DNA of 64,000 nucleotides from Monoplex corrugatus (Eukaryota; Mollusca; Gastropoda; Littorinimorpha; Ranellidae): positions 170,129,995 to 170,193,994 of the forward strand of contig CM060305.1 in assembly GCA_030674185.1 (NCBI GenBank), written 5' to 3'. Position numbers and translations under genes: made by a program. A model generated the notes under the pieces. It was not told the DNA's origin. It did not search any database and saw only the letters and a list, made by a program, of their open reading frames with translations. Below, piece after piece: positions 36,212 to 48,700 of this stretch. How positions within the stretch are numbered: position 1 is the stretch's first letter; each line of letters begins with the position of its first letter.

Positions 36212-36925
36212 GGAGCACATATGGAATTGTGTGAGTGCAGTGAAAACCTCCTGAACACACTGCAAACTATCAACCACATATGGAATTGTCTGAGTGCAGT
36301 GAAGACCTCCTGAACAAACTACAAACTATCAACCACATATGGAATTGTCTGAGTGCAGTGAAGACCTCCTGAACAAACTGCAAACTATCAACCACATATG
36401 GAATTGTCTGAGTGCAGTGAAGACCTCCTGAACAAACTGCAAACTATCAACCACATATGGAATTGTCTGAGTGCAGTGAAAACCTCCTGAACAAACTGCA
36501 AACTATCAACCACATATGGAATTGTCTGAGTGCAGTGAAGACCTCCTGAACAAACTGCAAACTATCAACCACATATGGAATTGTGTGAGTGCAGTGAAGA
36601 CCTCTGAACAACCTGCAAACTATCAACCAATATGGAATTGTCTGAGTGCATGTGAAAACCCTCTAACACACTGCAAACTATTCAATCCACATATGGAATT
36701 GTCTGAGTGCAGTGAAACCTCCTGAACAAACTGCAAACTATCAATACACATATGGAATTGTCTGAGTGCAGTGAAGACCTCCTGAACAAACTGCAAACTA
36801 TCAACCACATATGGAATTGTCTGAGTGCAGTGAAGACCTCCTGAACAAACTGCAAACTATCAACCACATATGGAATTGTTGAGTGCAGTGAAGACCTCCT
36901 GAACAAACTGCAAACTATCAAAACA
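36212..36925. repeat. 59-bp tandem array, about 12 copies
   Basis: The unit contains atatggaattgtctgagtgc followed by 'agtgaagacctcctgaacaa'. Period 59 bp (36,337 to 36,396). The middle copies (36,600-36,720) carry more substitutions and indels than the flanks. Confidence 0.95.
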
Positions 36926-37794
36926 CACATAGACATCAAAAACAAACGTATAACCCTTTCTCTGTTTGGCATCCACATAAACACATACAGAAATCTGTAT
37001 ATGTGTTTTCTTCAATTCCAAGATGATAAACCAAGACACCGATATCTAATGTTCAAAAAGCCTAAGTGTGTCTAAGGGTGTGATATGTGTACAGCCCCCT
37101 CCCCCCACACACACATATATACACACATACTAAGCTTGGTTCAAATTGTTCTCTTCCTATAAAATGGAAGAATAAAAACTAACTGTGTGTACAAATAATC
37201 CCAGAGTATTACAATTATCAAGAAGAGATAGATAATAACTGAATAACAACTGCAGGAAAGTACACAATTTCCAGTCTAACTGAATTAAATGATCAAACGA
37301 CTTATGTTTTCATATCTTATGATAAGCTTGATTGATCTCGTCTCCCATTTTCCTTTCCGTCATGATTACAATAGAACAATGTGCTCTGCTTAGGAGCTAG
37401 GCGCAAATATCCCCCCATTCACTCAAATTTATATACAAGAAGCTTTTATGTCAACATATTAAATATACGCAAGTTATACACACACACATGCAAGTTATAC
37501 ACACCTATAAGACTGTTTGTTTTTTCCTTGTCAAACAGATTGGCTTTTCTTGTCACTGGAATTGCCACGCTCAAAACATAAAGCTGGTGTTCACACAGCA
37601 TGATAATCCACACACCACACAATTTGCCAAGGCAGACAAGTCACCTGTACAGATTCATAATTGCACTCAACTTTTGCTTTTTCATGCACCGCACATGCAG
37701 AAAATACTGCGCTATTTGACTCTCTTTAAGTCTGGGGCAACTCCAATGCAGAATGACAACACAGGATGACTTCCTAGATTGGTATCAAATTCAA
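36926..37794. other. Unique sequence without recognised features
   Basis: AT-rich with a short CA tract near 37,106. No exon was recognised. Confidence 0.4.
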
Positions 37795-37995
37795 GATCTT
37801 ACTTATTTTCTCACACAAGCATTGCTGGGTTTATTTACTTATATTCTCACACAAGCATTGCTGGGTTTATTAGACTTACTTATTTTCTCACACAAGCATT
37901 GCTGGGTTTATTAGACTTACTTATTTTCTCACACAAGCATTGCTGGGTTTTATTAGACTTACTTATTTTCTCACACAAGCATTGCAGGGTTTGTT
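37795..37995. repeat. Tandem array of about 42 bp, 5 copies
   Basis: The unit contains ttctcacacaagcattgctg followed by 'ggtttattagacttacttat'. Confidence 0.92.
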
Positions 37996-39173
37996 TACTA
38001 TGTAGTATGTCACAATCTTTACTTGTATTTCTTTGTTTCTGTCAAATCATAACATTGCTAGCATAGTGTTCAATCACAGTGAATATGAATAAAGCGCTAC
38101 AGTTCCTGTGCTTAACTTGCTTCTTCAAAAAGAAATGACAACATCATCAATTTGTAAAGTGTAAAAAAAAATCCCCCCCCAAAAATCTCTACATTGGCAT
38201 ATTCACAACAATTTTCTAAAACTTGATCCGTCTGTTCACCTGAAATCTTTAAAATACAGTACTGAAATTTTCAATATGATCAAAATATTGCTACACACTC
38301 GGAGCACCTACACAAAAAGCTCACCAACATGTGTGTGAATAACAACTGTTTTCTGGTGCACACACTATCACATTATTCTGCTACACATATCGCTAGGACA
38401 GTATGCACAGCATCACACAAGCTACACATCAAGCATATCGCAAAAGGCTGTTTAAGCTTGAGCAAAAGGAAGAAGGCATAACAATGCTCACTAATCCTAG
38501 TACATCAACATGAATACATAAAGCAACAGTCTGCATCACAAAATGCATAATAAAGCAAAGTAACAATAACAAATCCATAAAGTAAATTAACAGTAACATA
38601 CAAATGAAGGAGCATTTATTCCTACCAGACAAGTCATTACCATCTAGTCTCCAAGAAACGAATCATGCAGTTCACACCCATGACAAAATACTCCTGTGCA
38701 TTGATTGCATTCATGATAAAATAATGATTGGTGTTTCATTACTGGAATCAACAAAAACAGATCAGATAGTGTTTCACTATGTAAATTAACAAACAGATCC
38801 AGAGCTTATCAAATGCTGTATCAACAAAAATATCAAGACATATTATAATGGTTCAAGCTGTACTACACACACTACACGCTGTGATACTGGGATAACAACA
38901 CACTCTCCAAACTTCATGATAACAACAACTGAATATCATCCAAACTTACAAATAATGATCATGATCCAATTTCTCACTGAGGGATGATGACTTGTTCATA
39001 TGTATACGACAATGATAATTACGTATTATCCAACAACACAATAATGATCATTACGTATGATCCAAATTTACGAGTTACATGACGGTCACTTCATCCCCAG
39101 GAAAACACTGACAACATTGACACTTCACATGACCTTTACCACCATCACAGACAAAGTACAAGCACATGTGATT
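37996..39173. other. Unique AT-rich sequence
   Basis: Possible minus-strand 3' UTR or intergenic sequence. One AATAAA on the minus strand lies near 38,615. No exon was recognised. Confidence 0.35.
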
Positions 39174-39358
39174 AACCCTTTGACTCCTGCATCCCGTCCG
39201 CTGCATTCTGCTTTGTTAAACCATGCTAGCAAAGCAAAAACTAACCCTTTCACTCCCCCACCCTAGCCACCGGCTTCCTGCAGAAAGCTGGTGATAAGGT
39301 GAGGAGCCAAAGAGTTAAGTTTTGCAGTTAGTAGATGGAGGCAGAGTCAAAGGTTAAT
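39174..39358. mobile_element. Palindromic repeat element, diverged copy
   Basis: It includes 'ccctttgactcctgcatccc', 'ccatgctagcaaagcaaaaa', a degraded inner palindrome around 'ttcctgcagaaagc' (39,278) and a right end 'gcagagtcaaaggttaa'. Confidence 0.7.
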
Positions 39359-39785
39359 GGAGCATTTGTGATGCTTCCCTACTCGTTTCATTACACCTTT
39401 TTCTCAGCTCTCGTTTCAGTACAAAAGGGAAGAATGCAAATTCTCCACTTTAAAGGGTGTTTCTTCCCTAAAATTATGCTTCAATAAACATACTTACCAT
39501 GACTCACGAGAGCTAGTAACATGAGTCACAGCACGTTATGAGTCATTAAATAACATTCATAACATTCTATGGTATGAAACACTTTGGTTCTGTCCTGTTT
39601 GGCCCCTGTCCATTACAGTTAAAAGGCAAAAACCCTTTTATTCTAAAATATTTTCTGTGGCTTACAACTGAACATTTTAGACATAGTTAAAAAAAATTAG
39701 GGAACCGCGTTGTTCAAAAGATCGTATAAACAAAAAAACAGTATTTTCTACATGAAGCCAAAACAGTTTTCATGTTTTTGTTGCC
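39359..39785. other. Unique sequence 3' of the NBEAL stop
   Basis: A minus-strand AATAAA occurs near 39,637 and could be a proximal polyadenylation signal. Nothing else was recognised. Confidence 0.35.
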
Positions 39786-39873
39786 CCATACAGGTAGACA
39801 TGGCCAACCCATACAGGTAGACATGGCCAACCCATACAGGTAGACATGGCCAACCCATACAGGTAGACATGGC
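39786..39873. repeat. 23-bp tandem array, 4 copies
   Basis: The unit catacaggtagacatggcca plus 'acc' is almost identical in all four copies. Confidence 0.94.
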
Positions 39874-40180
39874 CAACAGTTGTTGTCACAACCTTCTCTG
39901 TGCACCATGACATCCCACTGTGACATCCACATCATCATGAACACAATTCAAAGACGAAGCAAACGACAAACACATCATAAGCGTGAGGAAAAGAACACAA
40001 AACACAATGTGAAGAAAACAACATCTGTATCAAAAATAAGGAAAACAATACCTATGAAATATAAACACATAATACAACACATAGCAAAAACACACACGAG
40101 AGAGAAAAATGCAAATAAGGACACAGACAAAGAAGAGACTAAGTTGAGCCACCAGTTGCACAGGCAGAGAGGTACAGACT

Positions 40181-40382
40181 TTAAATATACCACAGAGACA
40201 GATACACACACAGACAAGGATTTGGCAACATGAACGCTTTCGCATGATAACCGGTTTTACCTTCGATATAATCAGGCTTCACACGATCCACATTGGCCTT
40301 AAAGTCAAATGCACTCCAAAACCCTTGACCCATCTTCCAAGGACAGATGACCTTGAACATGCTTGACCCTGACCTCAAATGA
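40181..40382 (-). CDS. NBEAL: Candidate C-terminal exon of the NBEAL-family gene
   Basis: On the minus strand an acceptor 'ccactgcag' precedes 40,382. It accepts phase 2, exactly what the previous exon (ending 40,495) supplies, giving Ser then HLRSGSSMFK. NBEAL proteins have an (M/V)RS(G/S) block right after the GKP/GQP segment, so RSG in this place supports the call. The exon may read through to a stop at 40,181-40,183 or splice at gaag|gtaaaa (40,260) to a further exon. The GETEYN-like end known from vertebrate NBEAL proteins is not seen. The rest of the peptide is unfamiliar, and the DNA has mollusc-type 'caaggtca' repeats, so this could be spurious. Confidence 0.45.
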
Positions 40383-40494
40383 CTGCAGTGGTCCATACAA
40401 CCCTTGAACCAGCTCAGCGTTGACTACAGTCGCCATGGTGACTTGCAATGTAAGTGATAGCAGTTTTCTTCAGTGTGCTCGTCGCCATGGTTAC

Positions 40495-40632
40495 CTGGAG
40501 TCAGGTTTGCCCTTGACCCCTACAATGATGAGTTTTCCGTCGCGCAGACCCACCAGAATGTGGCTGTTGCCGTGGGTGACAGTCAGACACTGGATGGGGA
40601 CCAATAGCTGTAAGGCCGTCAATGGCTTCAGT
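40495..40632 (-). CDS. NBEAL: NBEAL-family exon: last WD40 strand block
   Basis: A 138-bp exon on the minus strand, with acceptor 'cgtttacag' before 40,632 and donor 'ctccag|gtaacc'. It enters in phase 2 (completing Ala) and leaves in phase 2. It encodes LKPLTALQLLVPIQCLTVT, then SHILVGLRDGKLIIVG and GKPDS. The SHxLVGLxDGKLIxVG block is near-identical to the end of the last WD40 repeat in NBEAL1/NBEAL2 and differs from the NBEA/LRBA tail. NBEAL proteins are large BEACH-WD40 scaffolds in vesicle and granule trafficking, and the propeller lies at the C-terminus. A more upstream acceptor ('ttttcag' at about 40,657) is possible, but the chosen one aligns better with the family. Confidence 0.92.
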
Positions 40633-40715
40633 CTGTAAACGATGAATGGGACAAAGCTGAAAAAGGTGACTGACTTCTGTACTGAGATTGAGGATTCTAC
40701 AGTGTGCATGCATGT

Positions 40716-40777
<62 letters not shown>

Positions 40778-41033
40778 GTGTGAGAGAGTGTGTGGTGTGT
40801 GTGTGTGGTGTGGTGTGTGTGTGTGTTGTGTGTGTGTTGTGTGTGTGTGTGTGTGTGCGAGAGAGAGAGAGAGAGAAGGAGAGAGTGTGAGAGTGAGAGA
40901 CAGCGAGAGGAGAGATAGATGAGAGTGAGAGAGATAAAGAGAGAGAGTGAGGGAGGGAAACTGCAAGAGAAAGAGAGAGAGAGAGAGAGAGAGGAGAGAG
41001 GGTAGAGAAAGAGAGATACAGAGTGCGAGAGAG

Positions 41034-41087
<54 letters not shown>

Positions 41088-41103
41088 GAGAGAAAGAGAG
41101 TGC

Positions 41104-41182
<79 letters not shown>

Positions 41183-41346
41183 TTTGTTACAGAAGAACAT
41201 ACACACATGCATAAATTATTTGCACACACACACACACGTGAATGCGTACACATACACATACACACACACACATACTGACAACTACACACAAAAAGTTCTA
41301 CTAAAGTTGACATGGATAATTCCAAGAAAACACAGAGTAAACTCAC
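40633..41346. repeat. Intron with (GT)n(GA)n compound microsatellite
   Basis: A 714-bp intron of the minus-strand gene. About 460 bp (40,719-41,180) is GT runs followed by GA runs on the plus strand, that is CT then CA on the transcribed strand. The transcribed (CT)n is a pyrimidine tract some 80 nt or more upstream of the acceptor. Ser/Leu-rich or Glu/Arg-rich frames here are repeat translations. Confidence 0.93.
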
Positions 41347-41495
41347 GCAAACAGCTGGAAAATAGTGAGCTGTCCGTCTGTGTCCCCCATCACCACATGG
41401 TCACTGGCAATGGCCATGTGACTGACTGCCGCCACCACACGGCGCGAACACAGGAATTTACCGTTCACCGAGTACTCATGCAGCATGTGTCTCTC
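41347..41495 (-). CDS. NBEAL: NBEAL-family exon: WD40 propeller, VNGK block
   Basis: A 149-bp exon with acceptor 'tgacag' before 41,495 and donor 'tttgc|gtgagt'. It runs from phase 0 in to phase 2 out and encodes ERHMLHEYSVNGKFLCS, then HVVMGDTDGQLTIFQLF. NBEAL proteins have LH(L/V)(Y/F)S(V/I)NGK at this place, then a strand ending in G-x-(L/F)-x-I. Both neighbouring junctions are phase-consistent. Confidence 0.93.
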
Positions 41496-42789
41496 CTGTC
41501 ACCATATGATATGGACATTTGGATCATTTGCATTTGAAGCATTTTGACAACAGTTGTGCACTAACAACAATGTGAAAAAACACCCAAAAAAATCATTATT
41601 AGTATTCACACACTGTGCACTGTTTTGTATTGTTCTGATTTTTTTGGAAGGTGTATGCGCATTGTCTTGTCCACACTGTGCAGGCAATATACTGCTGCAG
41701 CCTGCATGCTCCATTATTGATGGGTGTCCATGCTGTGTGTTTCCAAGTTTCCATGAGCCAACCACTGACATAACCTACAACTTCTTTAACTCTTTGACGA
41801 TGGGCTACTTTGATCAAAGTAAGAGCTGAGCTCTCACTGAAGACGGGCTACTTCGATCATAGTAACAGACGGTCTAGGGTATATAACTCCCGCTATTTTG
41901 TTATGCTAATGATTTAGTAGTTGGCAGCTGCTTCCCTTGTGGAGGGAACTTCCGTTGAACACTTCAGCTACGTTTTGCCGGTTTCATTGTCTAAAATCGA
42001 TGGATAAGTTCACTTGCACCGGTTCTCAGTGATTTCACTGAGGCAGCCCTAGGCCAACAGGAGAGCTCAGCTGTGGCAAGTGCAGTCACAATAGAGTTAA
42101 TGTGCATATGTGATGTTCTGGATGCATGTACACAAGAAGAAAGTTTAAGTTCTAAGAGGTCAAAACACCTGTATATCTGGAAGATTGGAAAAAGCCCCAT
42201 CCCTCCTGGAAGACTGAGAGATACCCATGTAGGATCGAACACAGACTTTCTGTATGGAAGTGCCACATCTCACCTACTTGACTATCATGCTCATCGTGTG
42301 TTTGTTCCTGTTTTCTGTGTTTCCTTTAGTAAAAGCAAATATTTCCCATAACCCTGTGGTCTAAGTGGAATACTTAGTCTTTAGACCAGCATTATGAGGG
42401 CAAAGCCCATCTCCTCTCCCTCGATACTTAGATTTGATTTTATCAAGATTTTGCGCTATATAAATAAAATATTGTACTGTATTGTATTGTACTTCACCTT
42501 TGCTAACACTCAACAGGGTCAGGTATCTATACACAGCTGTGTGAACAGGAGAATGCTCTTCCAGATTTGAAGTCAGGTCTACCTCTATGCCTACCAGGCC
42601 TTCATTCAAGTCCAATGTAATTCTGTCTGTTTACACCTTCTTACAGATCATGGAAAACTTCAGTACAAGTAAACTTCTATGATTCCAAATCAGTCCATTT
42701 TTTGTTGTAGGAGTGCACAGTCATCATCAAAGACTGGGGTTAAGCCAGTTCTCCCATAGATATATATGATTAAGAAAACAAAACACAGT
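41496..42789. other. Intron sequence with dispersed retroposon pieces
   Basis: Start of the 8.7-kb NBEAL intron on plus coordinates. At 41,795-41,875 two direct copies of a motif containing 'gggctactt(t/c)gatca' lie about 50 bp apart. At 42,360-42,495 there is a retroposon 3' end (listed separately). No exon was recognised. Confidence 0.45.
42360..42495 (+). mobile_element. Retroposon 3' end with (TATTG)n-type tail
   Basis: The sequence ends 'attttgcgctatataaataa' and then 'aatattgtactgtattgtat'. A GCGCTATATAAAT motif followed by a simple pentamer tail is a pattern I associate with abundant mollusc SINE/LINE 3' ends. The 5' boundary is uncertain and may lie as far up as about 42,000. Confidence 0.55.
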
Positions 42790-45700
42790 CACTGTTATTA
42801 TTATGTCACATCATGTAAAAGAACTCAGTTATCATTACTGTCACATCATGTGATATCAGATGTTGTAAAAGTCAGTTATCATTACTGTCACATCATGTGA
42901 TATCAGATGATGTAAAAGTCAGTTATTAAACTGTCACATCATGTGATATCAGATGTAAAAGTCACAGTTATTATCACTGTCACATCATGTGATATCAGAT
43001 GTTGTAAAAGTCACAGTTATTATAACTGTCATATCATGTGATATCAGATGTTGTAAAAGTCAGTTATTATAACTGTTACATCATGTGATATCAGATGTTG
43101 TAAAAGTCACAGTTATTATCACTGTCACATCATGTGATATCAGATGTTGTAAAAGTCACAGTTATTATAACTGTCACATCATGTGATATCAGATGTTGTA
43201 AAAGTCACAGTTATTATAACTGTCACATCATGTGATATCAGATGGTGTAAAAGTCACAGTTATTATAACTGTCACATCATGTGATATCAGATGTTGTAAA
43301 AGAAGTCACAGTTATTATAACTGTCACATCATGTGATATCAGATGTTGTAAAAGTCACAGTTATTATAACTGTCACATCATGTGATATCAGATGTTGTAA
43401 AAGTCCAGTTATTATACTGTCACATCATGTGATATCAGATGGTTGTAAAGTCACAGTTATTATAACTGTCACATCATGTGATATCAGATGTTGTAAAAGT
43501 CCAGTTATTATAACTGTCACATCATGTGATATCAGATGTTGTAAAAGTCAGTTATTATAACTGTCACATCATGTGATATCAGATGGTTGTAAAAGTCACA
43601 GTTATTATCACTGTCACATCATGTGATATCAGATGTGTAAAAGTCAGTTATTATAACTGTCACATCATGTGATATCAGATGTTGTAAAAGTCAGTTATTA
43701 TAACTGTCACATCATGTGATATAGATGGTGTAAAAGTACAGTTATCATTACTGTCACATCATGTGATATCAGATGGTGTAAAAGTCACAGTTATTATAAC
43801 TGTCACATCATGTGATATCAGATGTGTAAAAGTCACAGTTATTATAACTGTCACATCATGTGATATCAGATGTTGTAAAAGTCAGTTATTATAACTGTCA
43901 CATCATGTGATATCAGATGGTGTAAAAGTCACGTTATTATAACTGTCACATCATGTGATATCAGATGGTGTAAAAAGTCAGTTATTATACTGTCACATCA
44001 TGTGATATCAGATGTGTAAAAGTCAGTTATTATAACTGTCACATCATGTGATATCGATGTTGTAAAAGTCACAGTTATTATAACTGTCACATCATGTGAT
44101 ATCAGATGGTGTAAAAGTCACAGTTATTATAACTGTCACATCATGTGATATCAGATGTTGTAAAAGTCACAGTTATTATAACTGTCACATCATGTGATAT
44201 CAGATGTGTAAAAGTCACAGTTATTATAACTGTCACATCATGTGATATCAGATGATGTAAAAGTCACAGTTATTATCACTGTCACATCATGTGATATCAG
44301 ATGTTGTAAAAGTCACAGTTATTATAACTGTCACATCATGTGATATCAGATGTTGTAAAAGTCACAGTTATTATCACTGTCACATCATGTGATATCAGAT
44401 GTGTAAAAGTCACAGTTATTATAACTGTCACATCATGTGATATCAGATGTTGTAAAAGTCACAGTTATATTACTGTCACATCATGTGATATAGATGTTGT
44501 AAAAGTCACAGTTATTATACTGTCACTCATGTGATATCAGATGTTGTAAAAGTCAGTTATCTATTACTGTCACAATCATGTGATATCAGATGGTGTAAAA
44601 GTCACAGTTATTATAACTGTCAATCATGTGATATAGATGTGTAAAAGTCCAGTTATTATAACTTGTCACATCATGTGATACAGATGTGTAAAAGTCACAG
44701 TTATTATAACTGTCACATCATGTGATATGAGATGTATGTAAAAGTCACAGTTATTATAACTGTCACATCATGTGATATGATGTGTAAAAGTCACAGTTAT
44801 TATAACTGTCACATCATGTGATATCAGATGTAAAAGTCAGTTATTATAACTGTCACATCATGTGATATCAGATGTTGTAAAAGTCACAGTTATTATACTG
44901 TCACATCATGTGATATCAGATGTTGTAAAAGTCACAGTTATTATAACTGTCACATCATGTGATATCAGATGGTGTAAAAGTCACAGTTATTATAACTGTC
45001 ACATCATGTGATATCAGATGTGTAAAAGTCAGTTATTATAACTGTCACATCATGTGATATCAGATGGTGTAAAAGTCACAGTTATTATAACTGTCACATC
45101 ATGTGATATCAGATGTTGTAAAAGTCACAGTTATTATAACTGTCACATCATGTGATATCAGATGTGTAAAAGTCACAGTTATTATAACTGTCAATCATGT
45201 GATATCAGATGTGTAAAAGTCAGTTATTATAACTGTCACATCATGTGATATCAGATGGTGTAAAAGTCAGTTATTATAACTGTCACATCATGTGATATCA
45301 GATGTTGTAAAAGTCACAGTTATTATAACTGTCACATCATGTGATATCAGATGTTGTAAAAGTCACAGTTATTATAACTGTCACATCATGTGATATCAGA
45401 TGGTGTAAAAGTCACAGTTATTATAACTGTCACATCATGTGATATCAGATGTTGTAAAAGTCACAGTTATTATAACTGTCACATCATGTGATATCAGATG
45501 TGTAAAAGTCAGTTATTATAACTGTCACATCATGTGATATCAGATGGTGTAAAAGTCACAGTTATTATAACTGTCACATCATGTGATAATCAGATGGTGT
45601 AAAAGTCACAGTTATTATAACTGTCACATCATGTGATATCAGATGTGTAAAAGTCACAGTTATTATCACTGTCACATCATGTGATATCAGATGTTGTAAA

Positions 45701-48700
45701 AGTCAGTTATTATAACTGTCACATCATGTGATATCAGATGGTGTAAAAGTCAAGTTATTATACTGTCACATCATGTGATATAGATGATGTAAAAGTCAGT
45801 TATTATAACTGTCACATCATGTGATATCAGATGTGTAAAAGTCACAGTTATATATAACTGTCACATCATGTGATATCAGATGTTGTAAAAGTCACAGTTA
45901 TTATAACTGTACATCATGTGATATCAGATGTTGTAAAAGTCAGTTATTATACTGTCACATCATGTGATATCAGATGTTGTAAAAGTCAAGTTATTATAAC
46001 TGTCACATCATGTGATATCAGATGTTGTAAAAGTCACAGTTATTAAACTGTCACATCATGTGATATCAGATGTTGTAAAAGTCACAGTTATTATAACTGT
46101 CACATCATGTATATCAGATGTTGTAAAAGTCACAGTTATATAACTGTCACATCATGTGATATCAGATGTTGTAAAAGTCAGTTATTATAACTGTCACATC
46201 AGTGTTATCAGATGGTGTAAAAGTCACAGTTATTATAACTGTCACATCATGTGATATCAGATGTTGTAAAAGTCACAGTTATTATAACTGTCACATCATG
46301 TGATATCAGATGTGTAAAAGTCACAGTTATTATAACTGTCACATCATGTGATATCAGATGGTGTAAAAGTCACAGTTATTATAACTGTCACATAGGAATC
46401 AGATGAACATTATTAATTACAATGTATCATGTAAAGTTTTTTTTTTTTTATATTATATATTTACTTCATATATTATGTGAAGTCAGTTATATCACAATTG
46501 TTATTGTAAAATCTTAAGTCTCATGTACATGTTAAGTTATAACTGTCATCAGTATAATGTTGAAATCTATATACGAATCTGATACAATGTAAAGTCATAT
46601 TACTGTACACAGGAATCAATGTGTAATCATTTACTGCATAGTGATAGAAATCATTATATCTTTTAATATTTGTACTGATTTAATTAAAGTATAACGTCAA
46701 TATGTGATATAATGTGTAAAAGTCTATTATGTCACATCAGTACATGTAAAGCAGTTAAGTACTCAGTGTATCATGTGTAAATCGTTTATACGTACATATG
46801 TGATATTGTTAAAGCGTTTATGTCATATGTAAATGTGAATATATATGTATTATCATGTAAGACAGTTTATACGTCACACATGTGACAGTGTAAACATATA
46901 AGCACATCAGTATAGATGTGTAACATTAACTTACATCATGACAGATTAAATCATTATTACTGAATGTACATGTTAAATTTATACTCCATCTTAAGAAATC
47001 GTTATTATAACGTACATCTGATACAATGTTAAAGTCTTACGATCAGATATGTAATCTTTAACTCACATTGAATCGTTAAGCGTATTATCACACATGTGAA
47101 GTAAAGTCACATATACGTCACACATAATAATGGTAAATATATTATACTGTCACACATGTAATAGATGTGTAAAAGTCAGTTATAAGTACATCATGTATAT
47201 AGATTAAGCAGTTTAACACTCTGAATAATGTTGTAAAGTCGTATTCGTCATTGTTGATGTAAAAGCATATTACTGTCACATCATGTGATATCAGATGGTA
47301 AAAGTCAGTTATTATCATGTCACATCATGTGATATCAGATTTGTAAAAAGTCAGTTATTATAACTGTCACATCATGTGATATCAGATGGTGTAAAAGTCA
47401 CAGTTTATTATAACTGTACATCATGTGATATCAGATGTTGTAAAAGTCACAGTTATTATATACTGTCACATCATGTGATATCAGATGTGTAAAAGTCACA
47501 GTTATTATAACTGTCACATCATGTGATATCAGATGTTGTAAAAGTCAGTTATTATAACTGTCACATCATGTGATATCAGATGTATTAATAAAGTCACAGT
47601 TATTATAACTGTCACACTATGTGATATCAGATGGTGTAAAAGTCAAGTTTATTAACTGTCACATCATGTGATATCAGATGATGTAAAAGTCAGTTATTAT
47701 ACACTGTCATCATAGTGATATCAGATGTGTAAAATGTCACAGTTATATAACTGTACATCATGTGATATAGAATGTAAAAGTCACAGTTATTATCACTGTC
47801 ACATCATGTGATATCAGATGTGTAAAAGTCAGTTATTATAACTGTCACATCATGTGATATCAGATGGTGTAAAAGTCACAGTTATTATCACTGTCACATC
47901 ATGTGATTATCAGATGTGTAAAAGTCAGTTATTATAACTGTCACATCATGTGATATCAGATGTTGTAAAAGTCACAGTTATTATAATGTCACATCATGTG
48001 ATATCAGATGTTGTAAAAGTCAGTTATTATCACTGTTACAGTCATGTTGATATCAGATGTTGTAAAAGTCAGTTATATAACTGTCACATCATGTATTATC
48101 AGATGGTGTAAAAGTCATGTTATTATAACTGTCACATCATGTGATATAGATGTTGTAAAAGTCAATTATTATCACTGTCACATCATGTGATATCAGATGA
48201 TTGTAAAGTCACAGTTATTATAACTGTCACATCATGTGATATCAGATGGTGTAAAAGTCACAGTTATTATAACTGTCACATCATGTGATATCAGATGTGT
48301 CAAAAGTCAGTTATATAACTGTCAAAATCATGTGATATCAGATGGTGTAAAGTCACAGTTTATTATAACTGTCACATCATGTGATATCAGATGTTGTAAA
48401 AGTCCAGTTATTATAACTGTCACATCATGTGATATCAGATGTGTAAAAGTCAGTTATTATAACTGTCAATCATGTTATATCAGATAGTGTAAAGGTCACA
48501 GTTATTATAAACTGTCACATCATTGATATCAGATGGTGTAAAAGTCACAGTTATTATAACTGTCACATCATGTGATATCAGATGTTGTAAAAGTCACAGT
48601 TATTATAACTGTCACATCATGTGATATCAGATGGTGTAAAAGTCACAGTTATTATAACTGTCACATCATGTGATATCAGATGGTGTAAAAGTCACAGTTA

